Notes: generated from the letters alone by a model not told the origin. Positions 26,003 to 34,926 are shown, counted from the stretch's first letter. The stretch is 64,000 nt of DNA from JAJEFO01 sp022819605 (GCA_965221545.1 OZ244901.1:1302001-1366000), one strand, 5' to 3'. Program-made: numbers and translations.

Positions 26003-26152
26003 TCAGGCTGTCACCGCGACCAGCCCGAGCATTGCCAGCAGCACGACCAGCAATGCCGTCCTGAACATGCGTTCATGCGGGGCCGACACCTGCAGCGGTT
26101 CGTCCATGGCCTCGGGCTGTGCCCTGTGAATGAGGGAATCCTTTCGAAACAA
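26003..26152 (-). pseudogene. HlyD-type adaptor reduced to its N-terminal anchor
   Basis: A 49-residue frame reads LFRKDSLIHRAQPEAMD, then PLQVSAPHE and a single membrane helix (ALLVVLLAMLGLVAVTA), then stops. NHLP-system HlyD proteins begin in this way but continue for about 250-350 residues into the periplasm. A TTG at 26152 with GGGGAGG upstream is the best start; the frame is open to 26221. It lies 12 bases before the peptidase-exporter gene, exactly where the adaptor is expected. I read it as an internal deletion. A functional mini-protein is possible but less likely. Confidence 0.55.
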
Positions 26153-27009
26153 CTTCGGAACGCCTCCCCGGAAGCATGACTGGCCGCATGCCACATTATG
26201 CCGCTCGAACACTCCCTGCAACGGGTTTCAAAGGGTGTCCGGATTTTTCCGCAGAATTTCCGAATTGAGGCTTGATCGGTGATTCGCGGGCTGCCTTGAT
26301 GTCTTCAACGGCGCGGCCGTGGCAGCGTTGCCTCGGACCCGCCGGCAACAATGACAATCGAGGCAGGAAGACATCAGATGACAGACAGGCGGAACGCAGG
26401 CGGAAGCCTTTCCTGATGCCGGGATGCGGGCATTGCGGAGGCGTTGCTGAGGCTGGGTCCGGAGGCGGCGGCCGCGCACCCGGGGGTGCTGACGGAATGC
26501 ACGGGGCATGGGTTCATCACGTTCGCGACCGCGTGGCGGAGGAGCTCATGTCCGAGCGCCCTGACCTTGACGCGGTGGAGCTGCAACTCCGGGGGGATGC
26601 GCTTGCCGGATCGGCAGCGCTCTATCAAGCGCGTCTCGAGGCCGTAGACGCGGCGCTTCCCGCTCCCGAGTGCCCGAAATGCGTCTTCCTTGTAGATGCG
26701 AAATCCCATTCAACAATATTCGATTTCGGTTGGTAGACCACGCCCGCGTGCGGCGCGAGCCCTCTCGCGAAAGTAAAACGGTGCATGCGACGGTGGTTCA
26801 GAGGGCGTGATCTGTCGGCAGGTCGGGGCAGTGGAGGTCGAAGTTGCAATGGCATGCCTGGTCACCCGCATGTTAGCGTGGCCCGAACCATGATCGGCGT
26901 CTGTCACTGATGGCGCGGGCCTCGCCCGTGACCTCTTTCAAGAGACTGAGGATTGGCCGTGGTTCCTCTCCGGCCCGTGTGAAGCGAGGCGGGATGGGGA
27001 GGGAACCGG
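26153..27009. other. Unassigned stretch with possible transposase debris
   Basis: No complete gene. A rightward segment near 26510-26690 (VRDRVAEELMSERPDLDAVELQL then ECPKC) has the look of a decayed zinc-ribbon transposase, but I cannot name the family. The rest shows no feature. Confidence 0.35.
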
Positions 27010-27090
27010 ATGCCACGCAAGCGAAGAGGGAAGGCCGAGAGCCTGGAGATCGTGACCCGGGACTGCGCCGGGATCGACATTGCAAGGAGG
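27010..27090 (+). pseudogene. Start of an IS110-like transposase, truncated
   Basis: The frame MPRKRRGKAESLEIVTRDCAGIDIARR resembles the first 25 residues of IS110-family transposases, where CAGIDI carries the first catalytic Asp. The rest of the gene is missing; the sequence runs directly into the duplicated unit that follows. The fragment is short, so the call is tentative. Confidence 0.4.
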
Positions 27091-27109
27091 CGCGGGACGG
27101 CCGCGCCCG

Positions 27110-27775
27110 GGAAGAATCCCCTTGGCATCCGTCGGATCCCGTGCTTCATGTCCGGAAAGCGACGGCCTGGGGGCTGGCATGAGGCACGAAGATGCAGGAT
27201 TCCGGACGACCTTCCGGCGGGGCGGATCTCCGCCGCGCCGCCCGCACGACCCTTGAAAGCCCCCACGACAAGCTGGCGATTGCGCTGCGCTCCGACGCGG
27301 CAGTCGGCGACATCCGGGACGCCAGGGCGCTCGGTCGGCTCCGAAGGGACCTGACGGCGATCCGCGACGCTCCGCACGTCGAAACGCCCGAACGCCCGGT
27401 CGCCGCGTTCTCCAATCCGTGGGCGGTTCTGGCCGACGGTCGCGAACGGTCCGTCCTGCAGGACGTCCTGGCCCGGCTCCTGCCCCTCGTGCTGCTTGCC
27501 GCCGCGCTCCTGGCGGCGGCGGGAATCCTCTCGCTCCTGGGCGGCATGGGCCCTGCGCTCGTCACGTCGCTCGACATCGGCCCCGGCCTCTCGGTCTTCC
27601 CCGGGGCGGACTGACCTGTTCGCAGCGTCCGCGCCCGCATAAGGGAAGATTTTCCTTGGCATGCGCGGGATCCCGTGCTTCATTGCCGGAAAAAGACGGC
27701 CTGGGGGCAGGCATGAGGCAGGAAAATGCAGGACTCCGGACGAATCTCCGGCGGGGCGGATCTCCGCCGCGCCGT
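27110..27775 (+). repeat. Tandem duplication, period 534 bases
   Basis: About 80 bases upstream and 50 bases downstream of each start codon are nearly the same around 27192 and 27726 (for example GGATCCCGTGCTTCAT and GACGGCCTGGGGG). The control regions were thus duplicated together with the genes, while the later parts of the genes have diverged. Confidence 0.75.
27192..27614 (+). CDS. Small membrane protein of a duplicated pair, first copy
   Basis: 140 residues of unknown function. The N-terminal part is polar (MQDSGRPSGGADLRRAAR, then DIRDARALGRLRRDLTAIR). A long hydrophobic segment at about 90-120 (LPLVLLAAALLAAAGILSLLGG) would form one or two membrane helices. The second copy at 27726 shares the first 20 residues and the IRDAR.LGRLR segment, which supports real coding of both. 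GAGG lies before the ATG. It lies between transposase debris and an oxygenase-like gene. No family is recognised. Confidence 0.55.
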   Translation: MQDSGRPSGGADLRRAARTTLESPHDKLAIALRSDAAVGDIRDARALGRLRRDLTAIRDAPHVETPERPVAAFSNPWAVLADGRERSVLQDVLARLLPLVLLAAALLAAAGILSLLGGMGPALVTSLDIGPGLSVFPGAD

Positions 27776-28154
27776 CAACGCGATCCGTGACAACCCCCAC
27801 GACATGCTGGCGGAGGCGCTGCGCGCCGACGACACGGTCCGCCACATCCGTGACGCCCGGACGCTCGGCAGGCTCAGAAGCGACCTAGCGGCGTTCCGCG
27901 CCGACCAGGCCAGGCGTCTCGCCGCCCCGGACGAAGCTTCCGCTGCACGCCATGAACGGCGGGGCGCGACGTTCGCCGATCCCAGGGCGGTGGCGGCCGG
28001 ACACGGCTGGCAGGAGTCCCTGTCCGCGCGCATTCCGATGCGGCTTCTTGCAGAGCTTGCGCTCTCCGGCGGCCTTTTCGTCGCGCTCGTCATGTTCTGG
28101 AACACGTTCGGACCCTCCTTCGTCGCGGCGCTTGCCGGCCAGCCGGTTCCGTAG
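27726..28154 (+). CDS. Small membrane protein of a duplicated pair, second copy
   Basis: 142 residues, unknown function. It begins MQDSGRISGGADLRRAV and keeps the block HIRDARTLGRLRSDLAAFR. A C-terminal hydrophobic helix (LALSGGLFVALVMFWNTF) follows a polar linker. Compared with the first copy the middle and end are quite different. Conserved first part and divergent end suggest that the N-terminal region is the constrained part of the protein, with the helix only an anchor (inference). Confidence 0.55.
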   Translation: MQDSGRISGGADLRRAVNAIRDNPHDMLAEALRADDTVRHIRDARTLGRLRSDLAAFRADQARRLAAPDEASAARHERRGATFADPRAVAAGHGWQESLSARIPMRLLAELALSGGLFVALVMFWNTFGPSFVAALAGQPVP

Positions 28155-28793
28155 GCACACGTCATGGCGGCCGTCCGTGGCGGTGCACGTCTCGACGTGT
28201 CCGGATCGCATCGCCGCAGCGATCGACGACGACAGCGCACGAGCCGCGGGGACCGCACGGGCAATCCGACTGCGTAAAGTTCCCGTGCCTCCCTGACTTC
28301 ACGCCACCGATCTCGTGCCCGATGCGGGTCGGACCAGTGCGCCGGTTGCCTCCGGGCGCGATCCGGTCCAGACAGGCTCCGACGGCACGGCCTGCGGCAA
28401 TTCCGCCAGGCGCAATGCATGGCCGCGTCGTCCCGACCCGGTCTGCCGACGCCGAGGAAGTCGGTCGCGATGCCGTCCGACACATGGTCTCCTTTCTCGT
28501 GATGGCTGGCATGTAGCTTCCGGGCCTCCCGTACATCAACCTTTCCATAGACGGAGAGGCTGCTGACACGGATGACCATCCGGTGCTGGCTGCGTGCCAT
28601 GATTCATGCCAGGGAGTTCGGCCCGCAAACGCCTGCCCGTCTGCAAGACACTCGAAGCGGTCGCAAGACACGCGGGGCATCGCGGGTGCGTGACGCGCTC
28701 CGTCGAGTGCCGGGCGAACGGTTGCGCCCAAGGCGTCTTGCGGCGCAGCGGCCAAGGGGATAGGCCGCTTGCGTGAATGCATGGGGGGCTTCA
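28155..28793. other. Intergenic stretch without a recognised gene
   Basis: Several long open frames exist on both strands, but none has a ribosome site or recognisable motif. They are typical chance frames in high-GC DNA. The promoter of the oxygenase gene at 28794 should lie at the right end of this stretch. Confidence 0.4.
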
Positions 28794-31226
28794 ATGGGCG
28801 AATTTTCGGACGAGAACTTCGGCGAGTACTTTTCCTTCGATGAGCGGCTCTCCCTCCTTTCGGAGCTGATCTCGTCAATCGACCGGCCGGGCGACTTCTG
28901 CGTGCACGGCCGGTTCCGTACGCCGATGCCGCGCATCTGCACCGAGGCGACCGGCGTCCTCGCCTTTCCGCTGCAGCCTGCGCAGCTGAAGCAGCTGGTG
29001 GCCCTCGGGGAACGCGCGCCGTACGGGCGCGGCGAGGAGACGTTGCTGGACCGGTCGGTTCGCGACTGCTGGCAGATCTCGCCCGACCGGGTCGACGTGG
29101 GAGGCGTGTCCTGGGACGAGGCGTTCGGCCGCATCCTCGATCGCGCGGCCGAAGGCCTCGGCTGTCCGGCGGATGCGGTGCAGGCGGAACTCCACAAGTT
29201 CCTGGTCTACGAGGAGGGCGGCTTCTTCGCCCCTCACCGCGACACCGAGAAGGCGGACGGCATGGTGGCGACCCTGGTCGTCGCGTTGCCGGTCGCCAGC
29301 AAGGGGGGCGAGCTGGTCATCCGCCACCAGGATCGGGAGACGGTCGTCGACATGCGCAGCGAGGACCCCTCCGAACTGGTCTTTGCCGCATTCTATGCCG
29401 ACTGCGAGCACGAGATCCGTCCGGTTACCGAAGGCCACCGCGCCTGCCTGGTCTTCAACCTGGTCCTGACGCCGGACGGGAAGGCGGCGACGTCCGCACC
29501 CGACCACGGGCGCCTGATGGAGAGGATCGCGGGCGAGATCGGGCATCGCTTCGCGGCGCCGGACGCTCCCGAGAAGCTCGTCTGGCTCACGGAGCATGAC
29601 TACAGCATCGCTGGCCTGTCCTTCGAGACCCTGAAGGGCGTCGATGCGGCGGTCGGGCGCGTGCTGGTCTCGGCCGCCGCGCAGGCCGGCTGCGCCGTGC
29701 ACGCCGCGATCGTGCATGTCGATGAACATGCATCGGTCGAGTATTTCGGAGGCGACTATGCCCGTGAGATAGACGATGTCGGCGACGACCAATACGAGAT
29801 CTACGAAATTTATGAACGGAGATGCGAGCTCGACGACTGGGTGCATCCGGATTTCGGTTCGGTCGATTACGGCCAGCTGGAGCTGGCGCACGACGAGCTG
29901 ATGCCGCCGGGAAGGATCACGGACTGGCAGCCTGACGAAAGCCGCCTGACCGAGGCGAGCGGCAACGAGGGTGCCGAGGTCGAGCGGCTCTACCGGAACG
30001 CCGCCCTTGTCCTGTGGCCCGCGCAAGAGAGCCTCCGCGTTCTCGCGCAAGCGGGCCCGAAGGCGCTTTCAGTCCTCCTGGCGCGTGCGGAGGCGCGTGC
30101 GGCAACCGGCGAGGGATACGGTCCGCCACTTGACGCAACGGCTCTTGAAGTCGCCGAGGCCTGGCCAGTGCCCGATTCCTTCAGGCATCGCCCGGACCGC
30201 GAGGACTGGGAGCAGGAGAGCGCGGCGACCCTTTCACGGCTCTGCCGAATGGGGGTTCGGAAGGCGGCGGAGACCTTTCTTGATCGGGTCGTGGTGCCTC
30301 GTTACGGCCCCGGCCTGAACGCGGCGCTGCTTGAGGCGGCATCCGGACTGGCCGGTGACGGAATGGCGAACCGGCTTCGTCGCCTCGTAGACATGCACCT
30401 TGCGGAACGGCCCGAAGCCGTCGTCGACCTGATGACGCGCATGAGCGACGCGCTTGACGAAGGCATGGACGTCATGTCGCGGGAGGCGTTGAAGGACGTC
30501 GTCATGCGCACCTGTTCGGCGTTTCCGGCCATGGTCGACGCGCGGATGTCGGACGATGCTGCGACATCCAGGTCTCGATGGTCCCGGCGTTCCGAAAGGG
30601 CCCTCGACGGGAGGACGTTGCGGCAGATACTCGGTCTCGCCTGGCGTTTCGACCTGGAAGTCAGCCTCGATGCGGTCGTTGGCGCGCTGATCGACAATCC
30701 CGATGTCGCGCCGCCTGATCGCACCTTGCCGCCCGTTCTTTCGGAACTGGGCGCGTCGCAACCCTCGTCGGCGGTGGCAAGCCCGGCCTTCGCGCAGCTG
30801 TGGCGGCATTCCGCCGGTTTCCTGCTGGCACGCAGCGGCACCCCGCCCGCCGAACCGGTCGACTGGGCCGTTTCCTCGGAAGGCCTGGGCTGCGGATGCA
30901 AGTATTGCGCGGAGCTTGTCCGGTTCTGCGCGGACCCCGTCAGGACGGAGCTTCGAATCCCGGTGCTGCAGGAGCGACGGCAGCATCTGCGATCCGAGAT
31001 AAAGAGAGCTCGCGCGGACCTGAAATGCGAAACCGAGCGCATGGGTAGGCCCTACACGCTGGTCTGCACGAAGACCCGCGACAGCCATTCGAGAAGGCTT
31101 CGGCAATATTCGGAAGACATCTCCGAGATCAGGCGCCTGCTCGACGCTGCGCACTCCGTGCCGAACGAAAAGGACAGGACGGCAAGTCTCCGCGCCGCCG
31201 TGGCCCGCAGCCAGAGCAGGTCGTGA
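28794..31226 (+). CDS. Large protein with N-terminal 2-oxoglutarate/Fe(II) oxygenase domain
   Basis: 810 residues. The prolyl-hydroxylase-like domain at about 40-225 has the iron ligands His148 and Asp150 (FFAPHRDTEK) and His206 (ADCEHEIRP), plus Arg216 (GHRACLVFN) for 2-oxoglutarate. The remaining 580 residues are mainly helical, with no known domain, and carry a CGCKYC cluster near the end that may bind a metal. I chose the ATG at 28794 with GGGGGG upstream, rather than the GTG at 28773. Proteins of this layout exist in bacteria and fungi, but their substrate is unknown to me. It stands alone next to IS66. Confidence 0.75.
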   Translation: MGEFSDENFGEYFSFDERLSLLSELISSIDRPGDFCVHGRFRTPMPRICTEATGVLAFPLQPAQLKQLVALGERAPYGRGEETLLDRSVRDCWQISPDRVDVGGVSWDEAFGRILDRAAEGLGCPADAVQAELHKFLVYEEGGFFAPHRDTEKADGMVATLVVALPVASKGGELVIRHQDRETVVDMRSEDPSELVFAAFYADCEHEIRPVTEGHRACLVFNLVLTPDGKAATSAPDHGRLMERIAGEIGHRFAAPDAPEKLVWLTEHDYSIAGLSFETLKGVDAAVGRVLVSAAAQAGCAVHAAIVHVDEHASVEYFGGDYAREIDDVGDDQYEIYEIYERRCELDDWVHPDFGSVDYGQLELAHDELMPPGRITDWQPDESRLTEASGNEGAEVERLYRNAALVLWPAQESLRVLAQAGPKALSVLLARAEARAATGEGYGPPLDATALEVAEAWPVPDSFRHRPDREDWEQESAATLSRLCRMGVRKAAETFLDRVVVPRYGPGLNAALLEAASGLAGDGMANRLRRLVDMHLAERPEAVVDLMTRMSDALDEGMDVMSREALKDVVMRTCSAFPAMVDARMSDDAATSRSRWSRRSERALDGRTLRQILGLAWRFDLEVSLDAVVGALIDNPDVAPPDRTLPPVLSELGASQPSSAVASPAFAQLWRHSAGFLLARSGTPPAEPVDWAVSSEGLGCGCKYCAELVRFCADPVRTELRIPVLQERRQHLRSEIKRARADLKCETERMGRPYTLVCTKTRDSHSRRLRQYSEDISEIRRLLDAAHSVPNEKDRTASLRAAVARSQSRS

Positions 31227-31507
31227 ACGACCGTCGATGACCGCCCCGGGCCGAGAAATCGACGGAGCGGCGGGCATGACAGGAAAAGGACGCCGCTTCA
31301 TGCGGAACCGGGACGCGGCCGCTGTCGTCCGGCAACGCGATCCGGATGGAACGTGGCCGCCGTTGTCACGCAGCGGGAGCGATCCCGGTTTCGGAGGGAC
31401 AGGCCACGAGAATTCGCGGCCATGTGCTCTGTAAGCGTCATTTATATCCCATACCGGGATTCGGGTTGACGGCAGGCTTGTTCCTGGATCCGGGCTGAAG
31501 GCCCAGG

Positions 31508-33247
31508 TCAGTGATTCCCGGCGTCGGTTCCGTCGCCGAAGTTCCAGGGCAGCAGCTCGTGGATCCTCGACATCGGGTGGCCGGCGGCGATCCTCTCCAG
31601 CGCGTTCCTGAGCCAGGCGTACGGCTCGACGCCGTTCATCTTGCAGGTCTCGATCAGCGTCGCCACGCGGGCCCACGAGACGGCGCCTTCGTCGTGGCCG
31701 GCGAACAGTGCATTCTTTTTCGTCAGCTTCAGCGGACGGATTCGATTCTCCACGAAGTTCGTGTCCATCTCGACGCGACCGTCGTGCAGGAACACCAGCA
31801 GGCCGTCCCATTGGTTGGCGATGTAGGCCAGCTTCTCGCCGAGGCGGGAGCGTGGCGACACCCGCGAGCGCTGCTCGTCGAGCCACACCCCGAAGGCGTT
31901 GACCAGCGGCGCGGACTCCGTCCACCGCACGAACTGCCGCGTCGCCGGATGCTCGCCACGGATCCTGTCCTCGATCGCGTAGAGCTGCGCGATCCGGGCC
32001 AGGCCCTCCCTGGCGATCGGCGAGCCGCTGGAATCGTGGACCTCCTTGAGGCCGCGCCTGGCGTGTGTCCAACAATTGGAAAGGGTGACCGCCCCGCCTG
32101 GCCGGTCATGCCGGCGCAGCCGGTTGTAGGCGGCATAGCCGTCAACCTGGAGCGTCCCGGAGAACCCTTCGAGCAGGGCCTCGCCATACCGACCGCCGCG
32201 ACCCGGCGCGTAGGCATAGACCACGCCCGGAGGATCGGAACCCGACCATGGCCGCTCGTCGCGCACCATCGTCCACATGAAGCCCTGCTTGGTCTTGCCT
32301 CGGCCAGGATCGAGAACCGGGATCGGCGTCTCGTCCATGCCGAGCTTGCCCGACGCCTTCAGATTGTCCGCCAGGCAGTCCACCAGCGGGCGGAGATGGA
32401 ACGACGCCTTGCCGACCCAGTCGGCGAGCGTCGCGCGGTGAAGCTCGATCCCCTGGCGGGCGAACATCTGGGCCTGACGGTACAGAGGGAGATGGTCCGC
32501 GTATTTCGAGACGATGACGTGCGCCAGAAGCGCCTCGGTCGGAAGCCCGCCCTCGATCAGCGCGGGCGGGGCCGGAGCCTGGACCACGCCGCCGCCCTTG
32601 CACCTGTTGCAGGCGTAGCGCGGGCGGACCGTCTCGACGACCACGCACTTCGCCGGAACGAAGTCCAGCCGCTCGCTGCGGTCCTCGCCGATCCGCGCCA
32701 TCTCGCCGCAGCCGCAGGGGCAGAGCGTGCTCTCGGGCTCGATCACCTCGGTGCGACGCTCGACATGTTCCGGAAAGCGGAACCCGGAGCGGGCCGAACG
32801 CTTCCGCTGGCGGCGGAGCGTGCTCCCTTCGTCCTCGCCGTCATCGGCAGGAGGCTCGACATCGGCCTCGGCGGCCGCGATCCCAAGATCCTCGAACGAC
32901 AGCTGGCGATCGTCGGGAGGGAGCTTCTCGGACTTCTTGCCGAAGAGAAGCTTCCGGAACTCGTCGTTGAGATGCTCGAGGCGACGGATCTGTTCGGAAA
33001 GGTCCGCGTTCTCGGCTTCAAGCCGCGCCGCCCTGGACACAAGGCGATCGGCCTCGGCCTCCTGCCGGGCCGTCTCGGATGCAAGGCGCACGGCCTCGGC
33101 CTTCTGGCGTGCCGCACGCTCCTGCGCCGTCCGGCGCGCGGAACGCTCCTCGTCCAGCCGGGATTCCATCTCGGCAAGGGCCGCGGAGACAACCGCCATG
33201 GGAACCGAGCCGTCGGCTCCGGGGGTGATGGAAGGCAGGACCGTCAT
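31508..33247 (-). CDS. tnpC: IS66 transposase TnpC
   Basis: DDE transposase of 579 residues. A coiled coil with a Gln/Glu/Arg-rich heptad pattern covers about residues 20-100, followed by LLFGKKSEKL, the usual IS66 N-terminal mark. The zinc-binding region is CPCGCGEMARIGED and YACNRCKGG. The catalytic core includes GMDETPIPVLDPG, LQVDGYAAYNRL and the C-terminal DTNFVENRIRPLKLTKKNALF with Glu. The family end SRIHELLPWNF is present. I chose the ATG at 33247 over the longer frame to 33319. The gene starts 58 bases after tnpB. Confidence 0.95.
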   Translation of the reverse strand: MTVLPSITPGADGSVPMAVVSAALAEMESRLDEERSARRTAQERAARQKAEAVRLASETARQEAEADRLVSRAARLEAENADLSEQIRRLEHLNDEFRKLLFGKKSEKLPPDDRQLSFEDLGIAAAEADVEPPADDGEDEGSTLRRQRKRSARSGFRFPEHVERRTEVIEPESTLCPCGCGEMARIGEDRSERLDFVPAKCVVVETVRPRYACNRCKGGGVVQAPAPPALIEGGLPTEALLAHVIVSKYADHLPLYRQAQMFARQGIELHRATLADWVGKASFHLRPLVDCLADNLKASGKLGMDETPIPVLDPGRGKTKQGFMWTMVRDERPWSGSDPPGVVYAYAPGRGGRYGEALLEGFSGTLQVDGYAAYNRLRRHDRPGGAVTLSNCWTHARRGLKEVHDSSGSPIAREGLARIAQLYAIEDRIRGEHPATRQFVRWTESAPLVNAFGVWLDEQRSRVSPRSRLGEKLAYIANQWDGLLVFLHDGRVEMDTNFVENRIRPLKLTKKNALFAGHDEGAVSWARVATLIETCKMNGVEPYAWLRNALERIAAGHPMSRIHELLPWNFGDGTDAGNH

Positions 33248-33305
33248 GTCGCCACATGTAGCGCAACGGCTCCCGCCTGGCAACAGGATGTGCTGGTTTT
33301 TGACG

Positions 33306-33659
33306 CTATTCCGCCGCAAGCGGGCGGCGGACCGGCCGCGCCTGGATGCGACGCCAGTCCAGCCCCTCGAACAGCGCCTCGAACTGGCCGCGCGTGAGCC
33401 GCATCGCGCCGTCCCTGATCCCGGGCCAGGCGAAGCGGCCCTGCTCCAGCCGCTTGTAGACGAGCACGAGGCCGGTCCCGTCCCAGGTCAGCATCTTGAG
33501 CCTGTCGCCGCGCTTCGACCGGAACACCACGATCACGCCGGAATGGATGTCGATGCCGAGTTCCAGGGACGCGGTCGCGGCAAGCGCGTCGTGGCCGCGT
33601 CGAAAGTCCACAGGTTGCGTCGCCAGCACGATCCGCAGCGCGGAGCCCGGAACGATCAT
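33306..33659 (-). CDS. tnpB: IS66 accessory protein TnpB
   Basis: Small protein of 117 residues needed for IS66 transposition; its biochemical role is not known. The hallmarks are PVDFRRGHDAL, VFRSKRGDRLKMLTWDGTGLVL and KRLEQGRFAWP. The ATG at 33659 overlaps the tnpA stop as ATGA, which gives coupled translation. Length and motifs are normal. Confidence 0.95.
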   Translation of the reverse strand: MIVPGSALRIVLATQPVDFRRGHDALAATASLELGIDIHSGVIVVFRSKRGDRLKMLTWDGTGLVLVYKRLEQGRFAWPGIRDGAMRLTRGQFEALFEGLDWRRIQARPVRRPLAAE

Positions 33660-34342
33660 CGCGCCCGCTCCAGACCGGAGGCCACCGCGACGATGCGCTC
33701 CACGGGGCAGTCCCAGGGAAGCCGCACAACCACCGCACCGACCTCGACGCTCACCGCAGCCGACGGGACCGGCGTCCCGCCGTCGATGCGCGGGATCATG
33801 GGAACGGCCGCGTCGGTCGCCGACGCCGCAGCTTCCGGAAGGGCTCCGAGCCTGCCCTTCCTCGCCAGGCCGCGCCAGTCGGCGAGCGTTGACGTGGCCA
33901 CGCCGTGACGCGCGGCCACGGACCTGATCGAGCCGCCGGGCGCGAAGCTTTCCGCGACGATCCGCGCCTTCTCGGAAACGGGCCAGCGCCGCTGCGTCGG
34001 ATGGCCACCGGGACTGGCGACCGGCGCGGACGTCGGGGCGGCGCATTCGTCGAGAACCAGGGGCACAACCGCAGGCACCGCCGCAATCCCCGGCACGGGA
34101 CCAAGCTCGCCCCGCACGGCCTGCCTGCGCCAGCTGCTGAGGGTCGAGGCGCCCACGCCATGATGCATCGCCACGGCATTGACCGAAGCGCCGGGCACGA
34201 AGCTCTCCGAAACGATCCGCGCCTTGTCCGATGCAGACCAGCGACGACGCCCCGGATGAAGGTCAGGTTCGCATGAAGACGCCGGCGCCTCGCCATCGCC
34301 TGCTTCGGCAAGGCCCGTTCCGGCCAGTGAAAGATCCGACAT
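33656..34342 (-). CDS. tnpA: IS66 TnpA with two helix-turn-helix domains
   Basis: DNA-binding accessory protein of 228 residues; most IS66 TnpA proteins are 100-150 residues with one HTH. Here the HTH occurs twice, RRRWSASDKARIVSESF..HHGVGASTLSSWRR and QRRWPVSEKARIVAESF..RHGVATSTLADWR. The typical C-terminal end (VVVRLPWDCPVERIVAVASGL) follows. I chose the ATG at 34342 with GGAGGGATTTCG before it. The duplicated HTH suggests binding to a longer or two-part end site. Confidence 0.93.
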   Translation of the reverse strand: MSDLSLAGTGLAEAGDGEAPASSCEPDLHPGRRRWSASDKARIVSESFVPGASVNAVAMHHGVGASTLSSWRRQAVRGELGPVPGIAAVPAVVPLVLDECAAPTSAPVASPGGHPTQRRWPVSEKARIVAESFAPGGSIRSVAARHGVATSTLADWRGLARKGRLGALPEAAASATDAAVPMIPRIDGGTPVPSAAVSVEVGAVVVRLPWDCPVERIVAVASGLERAR

Positions 34343-34442
34343 CGAAATCCCTCCAGGACAGTTCCGCTTCGTGGCGGTCACTGAAATCGAGAATCCCGGG
34401 AAGGGAAATGGCGCCGAGGTATGGGATATAAATGACGCTTAC

Positions 34443-34796
34443 TGTGCTCTTGTGCGGGCAAGGCCGCCCGACTCGAGGAAGCGGATTTCGCGACCGTCCG
34501 TTCCCTGCAGGCGGTCGTCTGGCAGACCATGTCCGGCGGCAACCAGACGAGCATGAAGGCCGCCTGGGATCGGATCCGCCGATTGAAGAGGCCGCTCATG
34601 CCAACGCGTCGGGCCGTCCGGATCGACGTTGGTGTCCTCGTTCCCGATGGCTGGCTTCGATCACTTGAAGGGCCAGCCTCCAGAACGTTGAAGCAGGCGG
34701 TACAATTACGGCTTCCCTCCCGGTCGTGTCTCGCAGGATCGACCGGACTCGCTTCCGTGAACCGGCCTTTGCCTGCCACGCTTGCGAGCAGGGTCG
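34443..34796 (+). other. Interrupted region beside IS66 with an open frame
   Basis: A rightward frame from the target duplication (34451) reads GKAARLEEADFATVRSLQAVVWQTMSGGNQTSMKAAWDRIRR. It may be the remainder of a gene broken by IS66. No family is recognised and no matching start is seen on the left flank. Confidence 0.35.
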
Positions 34797-34841
34797 TCAC
34801 TTCACGCCGTCGTCGAGACTGCGGATCGCGAAGCTGGCCAT
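34797..34841 (-). pseudogene. FitA-type antitoxin remnant, first 14 codons
   Basis: The leftward frame MASFAIRSLDDGVK then stop matches the start MASITIRNLDDGVK of the intact antitoxin at 55204-55449. The rest of the gene is gone. It lies 86 bases from the end of an integrase gene, the same neighbour relation as at 55.45-55.65 kb. Confidence 0.7.
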
Positions 34842-34926
34842 CGCCAGGTCCTCGATCCGAACGCGGCCCCGGCCCGCGCGCTGTCTGAGATGCAATCAGG
34901 TCACGGTCGCAAGCGGCGGCTCAGTT

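Larger units (their letters stand above)
31431..34442 (-). mobile_element. Complete IS66-family element
   Basis: 3012 bases, bounded by a perfect 25-base inverted repeat at 31431-31455 and 34418-34442 (outer end GTAAGCGTCATT). An 8-base target duplication TGTGCTCT stands at 31423-31430 and 34443-34450, the size usual for IS66. It encodes tnpA, tnpB and tnpC leftward. Perfect ends, a perfect duplication and intact genes indicate a recent insertion. Confidence 0.96.

Noticed and set aside
30234..32075. A 613-codon leftward frame crossing the oxygenase gene and IS66 end
   Set aside because: It runs across the exact IS66 boundary and the target duplication, so it cannot be an ancestral gene; the sense gene has clear catalytic residues.
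31511..33397. A 628-codon frame opposite IS66 tnpC
   Set aside because: Antisense shadow of a complete transposase; no start signal and no domain.
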